Positions 1 to 6,305 of a stretch of 9,246 bases of DNA are shown in pieces. This DNA is from Epulopiscium sp. Nele67-Bin004 (GTDB lineage: Bacteria; Bacillota_A; Clostridia; Lachnospirales; Cellulosilyticaceae), in the NCBI GenBank assembly GCA_002007315.1, contig LNZQ01000030.1:1-9246 (forward strand). Direction: 5' to 3'. The position numbers were made by a program, and so were the translations under genes. The notes beneath the pieces were generated by a model. That model saw only the letters and a list, made by a program, of their open reading frames with translations, was not told the DNA's origin and did not search any database. Position 1 is the first letter of the stretch. Every line of letters starts with the position of its first letter.

Positions 1-660
1 ATTTCAAAAGACGAAGGTCAATTTTGGTCTAGCAACTACTACCTTGTTGAAGAAGAAGGTGCTCGCCAAGGTGTTGCATTTGGTGTAAACCATGCAACTG
101 GTCACATCAAAGCTTATCAAGCTGAAGCACCAAGCAACATGGGCAAAAATGTTCGTGCAGTTCGTGGTGATGAATATGCTGCAAACGATTATGTTGACAA
201 TGGCGATGGCACAATTACAGATACTTCAACTGGTTTAATGTGGATGTCTGCTGATATGGGTATTGCTGTTGATTGGGAAACAGCACTTGTGACAGCACAA
301 GGCACAGAATTTGCTGGATATGACGACTGGAGATTGCCAGATGTAAAAGAACTTCAAACACTTTTAGATTATAGTGGTTCTTATCCTGCTATCGACCCAG
401 AATATTTCACATATACAACACTTGAAGACAACGAATTTTTCTACTACTGGACTAGTACGTCAGCGTATTTTAGCACAGCAGACCCAACAAACTATTATGC
501 TTGGTATGTAGCGTTTGGTTATGCAATTGATGATAACGGCGAAGACTACCACGGTGCAGGTGGCGTGCGTTTCTCTCAAAAATATTTAGAAAGCGAAGCT
601 ATGGGTGAAGGTGGAGACAATATCCTAAACTCAGTACGACTTGTACGTACAGCAGAATAA
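1..660 (+). CDS. DUF1566 (Lcl C-terminal) repeat protein, 5' end outside window
   Basis: The reading frame is open from base 1, so the gene enters the window from the left; 219 C-terminal codons are visible. It carries one full and one partial DUF1566 unit. The partial first unit ends with FWSSN, a VAFGV strand and VRAVRG. The second starts with the typical NGDGTITDTSTGLMW stretch, continues with the DWRLPDVKELQTLLDYS core and closes with YYWTST, WYVAFG and VRLVRTAE. DUF1566 proteins are usually secreted or surface-attached repeat proteins, and no enzymatic role is established for the domain. No LPXTG anchor or transmembrane tail is seen at the C-terminus; any signal peptide lies off the window. 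An internal ATG at 139 is not the start, because clear domain sequence precedes it in frame. The gene ends at a bidirectional terminator and converges on the next gene. Confidence 0.85.
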   Translation: MSKDEGQFWSSNYYLVEEEGARQGVAFGVNHATGHIKAYQAEAPSNMGKNVRAVRGDEYAANDYVDNGDGTITDTSTGLMWMSADMGIAVDWETALVTAQGTEFAGYDDWRLPDVKELQTLLDYSGSYPAIDPEYFTYTTLEDNEFFYYWTSTSAYFSTADPTNYYAWYVAFGYAIDDNGEDYHGAGGVRFSQKYLESEAMGEGGDNILNSVRLVRTAE

Positions 661-696
661 AAAAAGGGCGACTATCATCAGTCGCCTTATTTTTTT
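661..696. terminator. Bidirectional intrinsic terminator between convergent genes
   Basis: Stem GGCGACT (667-673) and AGTCGCC (680-686) with a six-base loop ATCATC. A run of A's lies on the left and TTATTTTTTT on the right, so both strands give a U-tract. It closes the DUF1566 gene and, from the other side, the YitT-family gene whose stop codon is at 698-700. Confidence 0.9.
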
Positions 697-697
697 G

Positions 698-1549
698 CTA
701 TTGCGGCATAAAGCCCTCGCCAAGAGTTTCTCTAACTTCACCCACTGTTATAAATGCTTTACTATCAATTTGATTTATCAGCTCTTTAAGTTGTGGCAAC
801 TGCTTTTCTGCAACAACAGTAAACAACATTTTACGTTCTTGCCCAGAATACATTCCTTTACCGACAAATTGTGTACATCCACGTGGTATAACTTCAATTA
901 TAGCTTTTGCAATCTCATCACTTTTATCCGATATAATATAAGCCGCAATCGCACTTGTTCCACCCTCAAGAACACGACTAATAACCCTCGATATAATAAC
1001 AACTGCAATTATAGCGTACATAGTGTTTTCAACGCCATACAAAAACATACCACCTGCAATAATAGAGCCATCTATACATAACAAAATAGTTGAAATCGGC
1101 ACTTTTGGCATAATAAAATGAATAATAGTGGCAAGCATATCCGTCCCACCTGTGCTTGCACCTGCTTTTAACACTATACCAACGCCAAGCCCTATTGCAG
1201 CTGCCCCAAAAACAGCAACTAACACCATATCTTGAAGTTCTACAAACGGATTTGCAAACATCTCAAGTATACTTAACAAAATTGATAGCAAAATTACTGA
1301 ATAAAATGCCTTAACTGCAAAATCTACTCCTCTCTGTTTTATACTTATAACAAACAACGGAATATTTACAACTATATTTGTTACAGGAATAGGTATTCCA
1401 ACAAGCGAATCAATAATCATACCAAATCCAGATATCCCCCCCGTAACAAGGTCATGTGGTACCAAAAACCATTGTATACCTATAGCCAATATTAAAATTC
1501 CAGTAAAAATCATAGCGAATTCTCGCCTACTAATCAATAATCTTTTCAT
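698..1549 (-). CDS. YitT family membrane protein (YitT_membrane + DUF2179)
   Basis: The 283-residue product has the usual length and order of the YitT family. Five or six hydrophobic segments fill residues 10-195, with the family motifs TGGISGFGM near residue 36 and GASTGGTDMLA near residue 130. A soluble C-terminal DUF2179 domain (about 223-277) shows the typical RGCTQFVGKGMYSG motif. Family members are integral membrane proteins; their substrate is not settled and Bacillota carry many paralogues. The start is supported by AAAGAGGTG at 1555-1563, five bases before the ATG. The gene lies downstream of the FNT gene on the same strand, with a terminator between them, and I see no convincing promoter of its own in the 80-base gap. 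It may rely on read-through or on a promoter too weak to call by eye. Confidence 0.93.
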   Translation of the reverse strand: MKRLLISRREFAMIFTGILILAIGIQWFLVPHDLVTGGISGFGMIIDSLVGIPIPVTNIVVNIPLFVISIKQRGVDFAVKAFYSVILLSILLSILEMFANPFVELQDMVLVAVFGAAAIGLGVGIVLKAGASTGGTDMLATIIHFIMPKVPISTILLCIDGSIIAGGMFLYGVENTMYAIIAVVIISRVISRVLEGGTSAIAAYIISDKSDEIAKAIIEVIPRGCTQFVGKGMYSGQERKMLFTVVAEKQLPQLKELINQIDSKAFITVGEVRETLGEGFMPQ

Positions 1550-1602
1550 GTCGACACCTCTTTGTTTTTATTGTTACCAATACTAATCAATTTACGCACA
1601 AA

Positions 1603-1640
1603 AAAACTGTATTTTCGAGATAACCCGTCCATACAGTTTT
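1603..1640 (-). terminator. Intrinsic terminator after the FNT channel gene
   Basis: Perfect ten-base inverted repeat, AAAACTGTAT at 1603-1612 and ATACAGTTTT at 1631-1640, around an 18-base loop. On the - strand the stem is followed by a T-run (the A's at 1601-1606). It begins 6 bases after the FNT stop codon. Confidence 0.8.
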
Positions 1641-1645
1641 GTTTA

Positions 1646-2482
1646 TTATGCTCTTGTGTATTTTTTGTGAATTAGGAAGTACAACGTACCAACGATAACC
1701 CCACCTAGGAAGTTTCCTAATGTAACAGGGATTGCATTGTTAAAGAAGAAGTTACCCCAAGTAATTTTTTCAAGGTACTCTGGTTTAGTTCCAAATTCCA
1801 TAGCCATTTCTACAAGTTCCGTATTTCCTTTTGCAAACATTGCAGCTGGTACATAATACATATTCGCAACGATATGCTCTGAACTACTGATAGCAAACGC
1901 TGAAATTGAGAAGAAACCAGCCAAAACTTTACCAGCAACTTCTTTTGCACTATAAACCATAAGTATACCTGAACATACGAAAATATTACAAATGATACCT
2001 AAAACGAATGCTTCCATCCAAGGTAGTGTTGCTTTTCCATATGCCACTTTAAATACGTAGTATGCGAACATACCATCGCTAAGTCTAAACAATCCTGAAT
2101 TTGCTTGAAGAAACGCCATAAATACTGCTCCCAAAAAGTTACCTGCAAGAACAATTAAAAGGTCTTCCATAAGCTCTGCCATTTTTGTTTTCTTTTCGTA
2201 CACCGACATTATTATCAGACAGTTACCAGTAAAAAGGTCTGCCCCGTTTAGAACAACCATCATAAGCCCAACAGGGAATACCATACCAGTAATGAATTTT
2301 TGAAACCCTACATTTGCTATTGAATGTGCAGCTGTAGATGATGCGATTGCACCAAGTGAAATGTAGATACCTGCAAGGATACCCATTGCAAGAACCGCCA
2401 TTTTGTTACGTTTGATTTTACCGACACCAGCAGCAATTGTATAGTCTGTAATTTCTGACGACGTTAAATAATTTCCAGCCAT
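1646..2482 (-). CDS. Formate/nitrite transporter (FNT) family channel
   Basis: The 278-residue product is an FNT channel, a pentameric inner-membrane pore for small monovalent anions such as formate, nitrite or hydrosulfide. Family signature 1 is seen as NGADLFTGN (79-87), signature 2 as GIICNIFVCSG (162-172), the central-pore histidine in SSEHIVANMYYVP (His203), and the last conserved stretch as NNAIPVTLGN (248-257). Six membrane segments are expected. The start is taken at 2482, because AAGGAG at 2493-2498 sits ten bases upstream and the promoter -10 (2507-2512) lies inside the longer frame that opens at 2527; that upstream ATG would not be on the mRNA. The substrate cannot be decided from sequence. 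A formate exporter would suit a mixed-acid fermenting anaerobe, but HSC- or nitrite-type members look similar. Confidence 0.93.
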   Translation of the reverse strand: MAGNYLTSSEITDYTIAAGVGKIKRNKMAVLAMGILAGIYISLGAIASSTAAHSIANVGFQKFITGMVFPVGLMMVVLNGADLFTGNCLIIMSVYEKKTKMAELMEDLLIVLAGNFLGAVFMAFLQANSGLFRLSDGMFAYYVFKVAYGKATLPWMEAFVLGIICNIFVCSGILMVYSAKEVAGKVLAGFFSISAFAISSSEHIVANMYYVPAAMFAKGNTELVEMAMEFGTKPEYLEKITWGNFFFNNAIPVTLGNFLGGVIVGTLYFLIHKKYTRA

Positions 2483-2492
2483 CTTTTCCTCA

Positions 2493-2535
2493 CTCCTTAT
2501 GTATATAGTATACCATCTTGTCTTCATATTTTCAA
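2493..2535 (-). promoter_or_regulatory. Sigma-A type promoter and RBS of the FNT gene
   Basis: The -35 TTGAAA (plus-strand 2530-2535) and -10 TATACT (2507-2512) are separated by exactly 17 bases, a near-consensus housekeeping promoter. Transcription should begin near 2500, leaving a leader of about 18 bases that contains the AAGGAG site (2493-2498). This very short leader decides the translation start at 2482. Confidence 0.85.
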
Positions 2536-2611
2536 TATATTTGCGACATTATTTTTAACAATTTATTGAAAAGATTTAATGTTTACTTAACAACAATTAG
2601 TGAGAGCGTAG

Positions 2612-2635
2612 AAAAAACGTGTAATATTTGTTACA
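2612..2635 (-). terminator. Possible weak terminator downstream of the ABC exporter operon
   Basis: On the - strand TGTAA (plus 2631-2635) and TTACA (2620-2624) can pair around a six-base loop, followed within two bases by a T-run (A's at 2612-2617). The five-base AT-rich stem is weak, and no better terminator is visible between the ABC stop and the FNT promoter. Confidence 0.35.
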
Positions 2636-2636
2636 G

Positions 2637-2756
2637 TTAGACAAGATGTTTTCCTAAGATTATTACTGTATAAAGTTCTTGGGCAAATTCCTCTAAGAAA
2701 TTATAACTATTATTTTGATTTAGTTGATTTAAATATCTTTGGTTTTCATTATTCAA
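2637..2756 (-). CDS. Possible 39-codon ORF overlapping the end of the ABC gene
   Basis: A 39-codon frame opens with TTG at 2756 and runs to TAA at 2637-2639, overlapping the last codons of the ABC exporter in another frame. The predicted peptide is Asn/Gln-rich at the start (QLNQNNSYNF) and then EEFAQELYTVIILGKHLV. I recognise no family. There is no good ribosome binding site and the start codon is weak, so this may be chance in AT-rich DNA. It could also be a remnant, or be made by translational coupling with the exporter. Confidence 0.2.
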   Translation of the reverse strand: MNNENQRYLNQLNQNNSYNFLEEFAQELYTVIILGKHLV

Positions 2757-4392
2757 TTAATTTCTTAAAATATTCGCTATTTTCGCTAAGGTATGCAAAC
2801 GTACCTTTATCTTTAATTTCTCCGTTGTCCATAACAATTATTTCAGTAGCTTGCTCCAAAATCATAGGGTTAAGCCTATGCAATATCATTATCGTTGTGT
2901 TTGGGCGATTTATCAGCATATTTTCAACTTCAAATGCAAGCACATTATCAAGTTGTGATGTTGACTCATCATATAATATAACTTCTTTATTTTGTAATAG
3001 CGTCCTTATAATTGCAATTCGTTGTTTTTCCCCACCAGATAACGATTGCAAATTTTCGTCCAACATTGTATCAAGTCCATCTTGCAAACTTATTTCAAAT
3101 TGTTGCACATATTTTAAAATTTCTTGTTCCTCATAATCACTATAAACTGTTATGTTGTTTCTAACTGTGTCATTAAAAATATGTGGATTTTGTTTATTCA
3201 GTCCAACAACATTATAAATATTTGAAATATCGTTAACATTGTTGTTATCAATAGAAATATCACCATCATAATCTATTAACCCTGACAGTGCATTTAGTAA
3301 CGTTGATTTTCCAGAGCCACTTGCACCTACAAATATATATTTTCCACCTTTTTGTAACGTCAATGAAACACCTTTTAATATGTTGTTATTATCTTTTGTA
3401 ACACTAACATTGCTAATTTTAATTTCTTTTGTCATTTCCTCAACAAATAAAGGTTTTTCTTCGTGACTTTCAGACAACACTACCAAAAGCTTATCTCGTA
3501 ACCCCTTAGTTGACTTTATTGCAAGTATATCCGATGCCAAAGAAGTTAACGGACAGCTTATAGTGTTCATAAGCTGTGACGCAACTAGTATCGAACCTGC
3601 TGTTGTTCTACCTATTGCAACCAAATACGCCACGATTACTAAAACTATAATTTGGCTTAACCAGTCTATAATATACGAAACAGTTACAACGGTAGCCCCA
3701 TAAGTTTTGTTAGTTAGTCGTGCTTTTTCTAAATTATTGTTGCTTGTATGATGTCTTTCTCTCATTGCATTTTCACCCTTAAACGTTTTAAACACTTCAA
3801 ATCCTTGAAACAAGTCTTTAACATTACTGATATATTCTTTGTTTTTATCTGATTGTTTGTCTAACAACACGCTTGCCTTTTTTCCCATAAGTTGTGGTAT
3901 AACAAGTTGCGTAAGCCCACAACATAGCACGATTATTGCTACCAAGGGGTCGATAGTTGTTAGGGCATACAATGCTATAATTAACGAAAATGTATCATAA
4001 TGCCACGTTGTTATCGTATCAAAAAAGTTTACTTCAAGTTGTGGTACATCGTTTAACAACATATTTGAATACTCTGATGGAGCTTTTTGACTATAATTTA
4101 TGTAGCTTTTTTTGCTTATAGCTGCTGTTATATCATCTTTCAAACTTACTGTTGCTGTATTTACTATTTTTCGTCGCTCAATTTTATATACATAGTTAAT
4201 AGCTGTATTAGTTAATACATACAAAATAGATATAATCGTAACATTTTTAAACAACTGCATATCCCCAGCTAATGCTGTGTCAAGTATCATTTGCAATATG
4301 TACGCCAGCCCAATTTCTGCAATTGCTGCAACTGGCGTAATAATTAAGTAAAAAATTGTTTGTGGTTTTGATTTACATAAATATTTTAACAT
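2749..4392 (-). CDS. ABC half-exporter (fused transmembrane and ATPase domains)
   Basis: The 547-residue protein has the classic exporter build. An ABC_membrane domain with about six helices fills roughly residues 8-300. A complete nucleotide-binding domain follows: Walker A GASGSGKS (356-363), Q-loop in NKQNPHIF (Gln401), signature LSGGEKQR (451-458), Walker B VILYDE (471-476) and the H-loop histidine in MILHR (505). All catalytic positions are intact. It has no N-terminal C39 peptidase domain, so it is not a double-glycine bacteriocin processor. It probably works as a homodimer, or pairs with a partner encoded elsewhere. The start is set at 4392 because GGAGGT (plus 4399-4404) lies six bases upstream; the longer frame from a TTG at 4455 lacks such a site. 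It follows the lipoprotein gene by 77 bases and probably shares its operator-controlled promoter. The exported substrate is unknown; peptide, lipid or drug all fit. Confidence 0.9.
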   Translation of the reverse strand: MLKYLCKSKPQTIFYLIITPVAAIAEIGLAYILQMILDTALAGDMQLFKNVTIISILYVLTNTAINYVYKIERRKIVNTATVSLKDDITAAISKKSYINYSQKAPSEYSNMLLNDVPQLEVNFFDTITTWHYDTFSLIIALYALTTIDPLVAIIVLCCGLTQLVIPQLMGKKASVLLDKQSDKNKEYISNVKDLFQGFEVFKTFKGENAMRERHHTSNNNLEKARLTNKTYGATVVTVSYIIDWLSQIIVLVIVAYLVAIGRTTAGSILVASQLMNTISCPLTSLASDILAIKSTKGLRDKLLVVLSESHEEKPLFVEEMTKEIKISNVSVTKDNNNILKGVSLTLQKGGKYIFVGASGSGKSTLLNALSGLIDYDGDISIDNNNVNDISNIYNVVGLNKQNPHIFNDTVRNNITVYSDYEEQEILKYVQQFEISLQDGLDTMLDENLQSLSGGEKQRIAIIRTLLQNKEVILYDESTSQLDNVLAFEVENMLINRPNTTIMILHRLNPMILEQATEIIVMDNGEIKDKGTFAYLSENSEYFKKLIE

Positions 4393-4398
4393 TGCGAT

Positions 4399-4404
4399 AC
4401 CTCC
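4399..4404 (-). promoter_or_regulatory. Ribosome binding site that sets the ABC exporter start
   Basis: GGAGGT on the - strand, six bases before the ATG at 4392. It rules against translation from the in-frame TTG at 4455 and the ATG at residue 17 of the longer frame. Confidence 0.8.
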
Positions 4405-4457
4405 CATATAATCTTCTATAGATTTCTTCGTCGTTGCATTATAGGCTATCGTCAAAA

Positions 4458-4481
4458 TTTACATATATATTATATTGTAAA
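4458..4481. repeat. Short AT-rich inverted repeat over the lipoprotein stop codon
   Basis: TTTACA (4458-4463) and TGTAAA (4476-4481) flank twelve A/T bases. The lipoprotein stop codon (4470-4472) lies inside. There is no U-run, so it does not look like a terminator; it may be an mRNA processing or attenuation hairpin between the two cistrons, or chance. Confidence 0.3.
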
Positions 4482-4979
4482 TCCAAATTCTTCAAATATC
4501 TTTATAATTTCGCCTTTGTTATTATAATCTATAAAATACGGAACTCTAACTGCCTCTACCTCTAAAGGTTGGTCATAATAGCAACTACCCTCTACAAATT
4601 CTTCTACGTTATTTGTGCTATAAGCTCTAGTTGGTACTTGTTCTTCATCAACATACAACACATGAAAATCTATAAACTCATATATCGTATCATTAGTTAA
4701 AACAAGTGTTGAGATTATGTCATTTTCATTATAAAGGTAATAACCCGTTGGATATAAAACGTCATTTTCTGTTAATCCAACTTCTTCTATTCTGGATAGG
4801 TTCTCAGATATATTTTCTTTTGTAAAAACTTCTATTTCATCTATATATACAACGTTATTTTCTATATAAATAAAACCTGATATCGAATGTATTTCATCTT
4901 GTTCCACTTCTAATTCTTGTGTGCCACACCCACTTAACACTACAGACAATGTTAATAATAATAAATTTTTGGCTATCAT
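4470..4979 (-). CDS. Small acidic lipoprotein, first gene of the exporter operon
   Basis: This is a 169-residue predicted lipoprotein. A lysine and a run of leucines precede the lipobox L15-S16-G17-C18, so Cys18 should be lipidated and the mature protein held on the outer face of the membrane. The mature part is strongly acidic and beta-rich, with no membrane helix: it opens with a Glu/Asp stretch (EVEQDE), then SGFIYIENNVVYIDEIEVFT, then a YPTGYYLYNEND stretch. It resembles small secreted Bacillota proteins of unknown function whose domain I cannot name with confidence. A GGGGGAG ribosome binding site (plus 4985-4992) lies five bases before the ATG. The gene is first in a unit with the ABC exporter, so it could be a substrate-binding or immunity-type partner. 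The last residues of its signal peptide, TLSVVLSG, resemble lipoprotein-derived peptide pheromones. Confidence 0.8.
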   Translation of the reverse strand: MIAKNLLLLTLSVVLSGCGTQELEVEQDEIHSISGFIYIENNVVYIDEIEVFTKENISENLSRIEEVGLTENDVLYPTGYYLYNENDIISTLVLTNDTIYEFIDFHVLYVDEEQVPTRAYSTNNVEEFVEGSCYYDQPLEVEAVRVPYFIDYNNKGEIIKIFEEFGFTI

Positions 4980-5010
4980 CTTAACTCCCCCTAATATTGT
5001 ATTTTATCTA

Positions 5011-5039
5011 AGTATATATAAAACGGCATATTAAAACAA
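5011..5039 (-). promoter_or_regulatory. Promoter of the lipoprotein-ABC operon (copy 1)
   Basis: -35 TTGTTT (plus 5034-5039) and -10 TATACT (5011-5016) with a 17-base spacer. The -10 is good and the -35 departs from TTGACA in its second half, which fits a promoter that needs an activator. The spacer, starting TAATATGCCGTTTTATA, closely matches that of the MFS promoter at 7562-7590. Confidence 0.75.
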
Positions 5040-5040
5040 C

Positions 5041-5086
5041 AGACATATTCTGCACTGTTAGTATGTATTTAGTGTAAAATATGTCT
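5041..5086. promoter_or_regulatory. Long inverted-repeat operator, copy 1
   Basis: Two 16-base arms, AGACATATTCTGCACT (5041-5056) and AGTGTAAAATATGTCT (5071-5086), are reverse complements at 14 of 16 positions, with a 14-base spacer. The arm next to the promoter ends one base from the -35 box. Arm centres are 30 bases apart, close to three helical turns, as expected for a dimer touching two sites on one DNA face. The same element recurs at 7592-7638. Position upstream of a weak -35 suggests activation; overlap with the RNA polymerase site would also allow repression. Confidence 0.75.
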
Positions 5087-5120
5087 ACTTGTCAAAAATA
5101 GGTTTTATGATATTATCTTT

Positions 5121-5177
5121 TTAGTTATATATCCGTTTTAGATTTTTATCTTTTAAAATATCTCCTATTGCATATCC
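5121..5177 (-). pseudogene. C-terminal remnant of an XRE/TPR regulator
   Basis: The last 18 codons before the TAA at 5121-5123 read GYAIGDILKDKNLKRIYN. The C-terminus of the regulator at 7664-8659 contains AYTLADIVKDEELKR shortly before its stop. Eight of fifteen aligned residues are identical and most of the rest are conservative. The DNA between this stop and the operator is also alike in both places (TTTTATGATAT). An in-frame TAG at 5178-5180 cuts the frame off, so only the tail of the old gene can be recognised. It shows that a paralogous regulator once lay directly upstream of the lipoprotein-ABC promoter. Confidence 0.65.
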
Positions 5178-5258
5178 CTACCAAATATGATACCTAACAC
5201 ATAACAAGGCAAAAAAGGCTAACGAAAAGGCGTGTTTGGAAATGGTTGATTTTATCAT
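5178..5258 (-). CDS. 26-codon ORF with strong RBS; possible small peptide gene
   Basis: An ATG at 5258 is preceded by AGGGGGT (plus 5264-5270) at five bases, a site as good as those of the full genes here. The 26-residue product has a basic N-terminus (MIKSTISKH), a hydrophobic centre (AFSLAFFALLC) and the tail VRYHIW. That is the size and build of a signal-peptide-like pheromone precursor, a small toxin or a small membrane peptide. It starts 14 bases after the stop of the 106-residue membrane protein, so the two could be co-translated. It is in frame with the regulator remnant that follows its stop, and FSL...C vaguely recalls FSLLGSVIFCIAW of the intact regulator, so it may instead be degenerate regulator sequence. 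No family is recognised. Confidence 0.4.
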   Translation of the reverse strand: MIKSTISKHAFSLAFFALLCVRYHIW

Positions 5259-5271
5259 AGCTTACCCCCTA

Positions 5272-5592
5272 TCATGTTAATAACAATGTAGAAACTTCTT
5301 CTTTTCCTCGTTTTGCGAAAAATATAGAAAATAATAACGGGCATACAACAGCAATAAAGTTTTCAGCATTCATTCTATTCAAAAAAATTATCAGACCTGC
5401 AATCGCAATCATAAACCATATACCTGCAACCATCTTTATGTGTTTTTTATTGCCCTCGTATAGCACTGCAATTGATAGCGGAAAAATAAAACTACCTAAA
5501 TTTATGCCTTTACCACCAATCAAGAAAATATTAATATTTTCTATAAGCCCCTTAATAGAAACTAAAATTAAAAATATGGTTAGTTTTTTCAT
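5272..5592 (-). CDS. Small integral membrane protein, about four helices
   Basis: This 106-residue hydrophobic protein is of unknown function. Four likely membrane segments are seen at about residues 3-22, 30-46, 54-73 and 80-94, with short basic loops (GNKKHIK) and a basic C-terminal turn (AKRGKEE). No motif ties it to a known transporter, holin or immunity family. The start is firm: AAGGAGG (plus 5600-5606) lies seven bases upstream, and a near-consensus promoter precedes it. The 26-codon ORF follows at 14 bases, so the two may form a small operon. It sits among regulator fragments in an accessory-looking stretch. An overlapping frame on the same strand (5552-5749) is rejected because this promoter lies inside it. 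Confidence 0.75.
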   Translation of the reverse strand: MKKLTIFLILVSIKGLIENINIFLIGGKGINLGSFIFPLSIAVLYEGNKKHIKMVAGIWFMIAIAGLIIFLNRMNAENFIAVVCPLLFSIFFAKRGKEEVSTLLLT

Positions 5593-5623
5593 GTCTACCC
5601 CTCCTTACTTTAATATGAATACA

Positions 5624-5652
5624 ATTATACCCAAAATTCAACTCAATTACAA
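5624..5652 (-). promoter_or_regulatory. Promoter of the small membrane protein gene
   Basis: -35 TTGTAA (plus 5647-5652) and a perfect -10 TATAAT (5624-5629) with a 17-base spacer, followed by AAGGAGGGG and the ATG at 5592. The inverted-repeat operator is absent, so this unit should not belong to the same regulon as the two exporters. Confidence 0.75.
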
Positions 5653-5705
5653 TAAAAAGTTTTTTCTCTCTTTTGGTGTCATATTGATAAAAATATGAAC
5701 ATGTT

Positions 5706-5746
5706 AAAAAAGTCATGGGGACTTTATTAAACCTCATGACTTTTTT
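5706..5746. terminator. Strong bidirectional intrinsic terminator
   Basis: A 15-pair stem (5706-5720 with 5732-5746, one G-T pair) with GTCATG / CATGAC at its core, an 11-base loop, and A-run and T-run ends, so it works on both strands. It lies 24 bases beyond the stop of the truncated regulator at 5770 and insulates the small membrane protein gene. Confidence 0.9.
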
Positions 5747-5769
5747 CAATTATTTATTATAGCTTGTTT

Positions 5770-6252
5770 TTAACCGCTATGTTTATCAACTGCTTTAAGC
5801 TCTTTTGCATACTTCGCTATCAAATATATTTCAAAATAACTAAGCACCAAGTCGGGCAGTGGAACTTCCCCAAACTTTGGCACTGTTAGCTGTATAACTT
5901 TTTTATACTGTTCAATGTTAGGAGGCTTTTCTGCTAATTTTGCAAACTTAAAAAACTGCAAATAAACTTTATCTTTTAGGTTCGCCGTATCTTCATAAGT
6001 TCGTAATAACTCCTGTGCTGTTTCAAACAATTCATCTTCTATACAATTAGCGATATTTAGTCTAAGCACCAGCAAGTTATGTTCCTCAGCAAATAAATAT
6101 GCCATAAATCCCAGTTTTTCAACTTGTAGCCGTTGCAAAATTGTATCTATAATAACTTTTTTTGGAGTTATAGTTCCATCTGCAATTTTTCCAATTTGAT
6201 CGGAATACGATATACCGCTCTCAAGTTTACATTTTGAAATGCCAAATTCACA
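5770..6252 (-). pseudogene. Truncated XRE/TPR transcriptional regulator
   Basis: The frame is open from just after a TAA at 6253-6255 to the TAA at 5770-5772, about 160 codons. It starts abruptly in the second half of an HTH domain: SGISYSDQIGKIADGTITP matches the usual 'CSxxYLSKIENGxxxPS' stretch and is followed by VIIDTILQRL. The first HTH helices are missing, and so is any good start codon or RBS. After the HTH comes the linker region (AEEHNLLVLRLNIANCI) and the first TPR-like repeats (ELFETAQELLRTYED, then VIQLTVPKFGEVPLPDLVLS). The C-terminal part, where full members have more repeats, is lost after EIYLIAKYAKEL. A shorter frame could begin at a TTG at 6138, but that would remove the DNA-binding part. 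It appears to be a relic cut at both ends, of the same family as the regulator at 7664-8659. Confidence 0.6.
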
Positions 6253-6305
6253 TTATGGTTGCTGAAATTAGAGCTGAACAAGAAAATAAAATATAAATAA
6301 AATAG

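Noticed and set aside
641..1081. + strand frame of 146 codons
   Set aside because: It is the antisense shadow of the YitT-family gene, with Asn/Thr/Cys-rich composition and no RBS.
2555..2600. Rex-like TTGTTAA sites upstream of the FNT promoter
   Set aside because: Two single half-sites occur in AT-rich DNA, but neither has the matching TTAACAA at the required spacing.
2618..2635. Third operator half-site near the FNT gene (CGTGTAATATTTGTTA)
   Set aside because: It matches the half-site at only 11 of 16 positions, has no partner arm at the right distance and overlaps a weak hairpin.
2825..3136. + strand frame of 103 codons
   Set aside because: It is antisense to the ATPase domain of the ABC exporter, whose motifs are all intact on the - strand.
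5091..5117. + strand promoter TTGTCA-16-TATTAT beyond operator copy 1
   Set aside because: The spacing is not kept in operator copy 2, and nothing coding follows on the + strand.
5178..5258. AgrD-type cyclic peptide precursor
   Set aside because: A cysteine is present near the end of the 26-residue peptide, but the acidic C-terminal tail of AgrD is missing and no AgrB is visible.
5438..5698. + strand frame of 86 codons
   Set aside because: It is antisense to the small membrane protein gene and its promoter, with no RBS or family resemblance.
5552..5749. - strand frame of 65 codons
   Set aside because: It overlaps the start, RBS and promoter of the small membrane protein gene and runs into the terminator at 5706-5746.
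6255..6296. + strand ATG frame of 13 codons beginning MVAEIRAEQ
   Set aside because: It is too short, has no RBS and ends at once; it may be part of a breakpoint but cannot be assigned.
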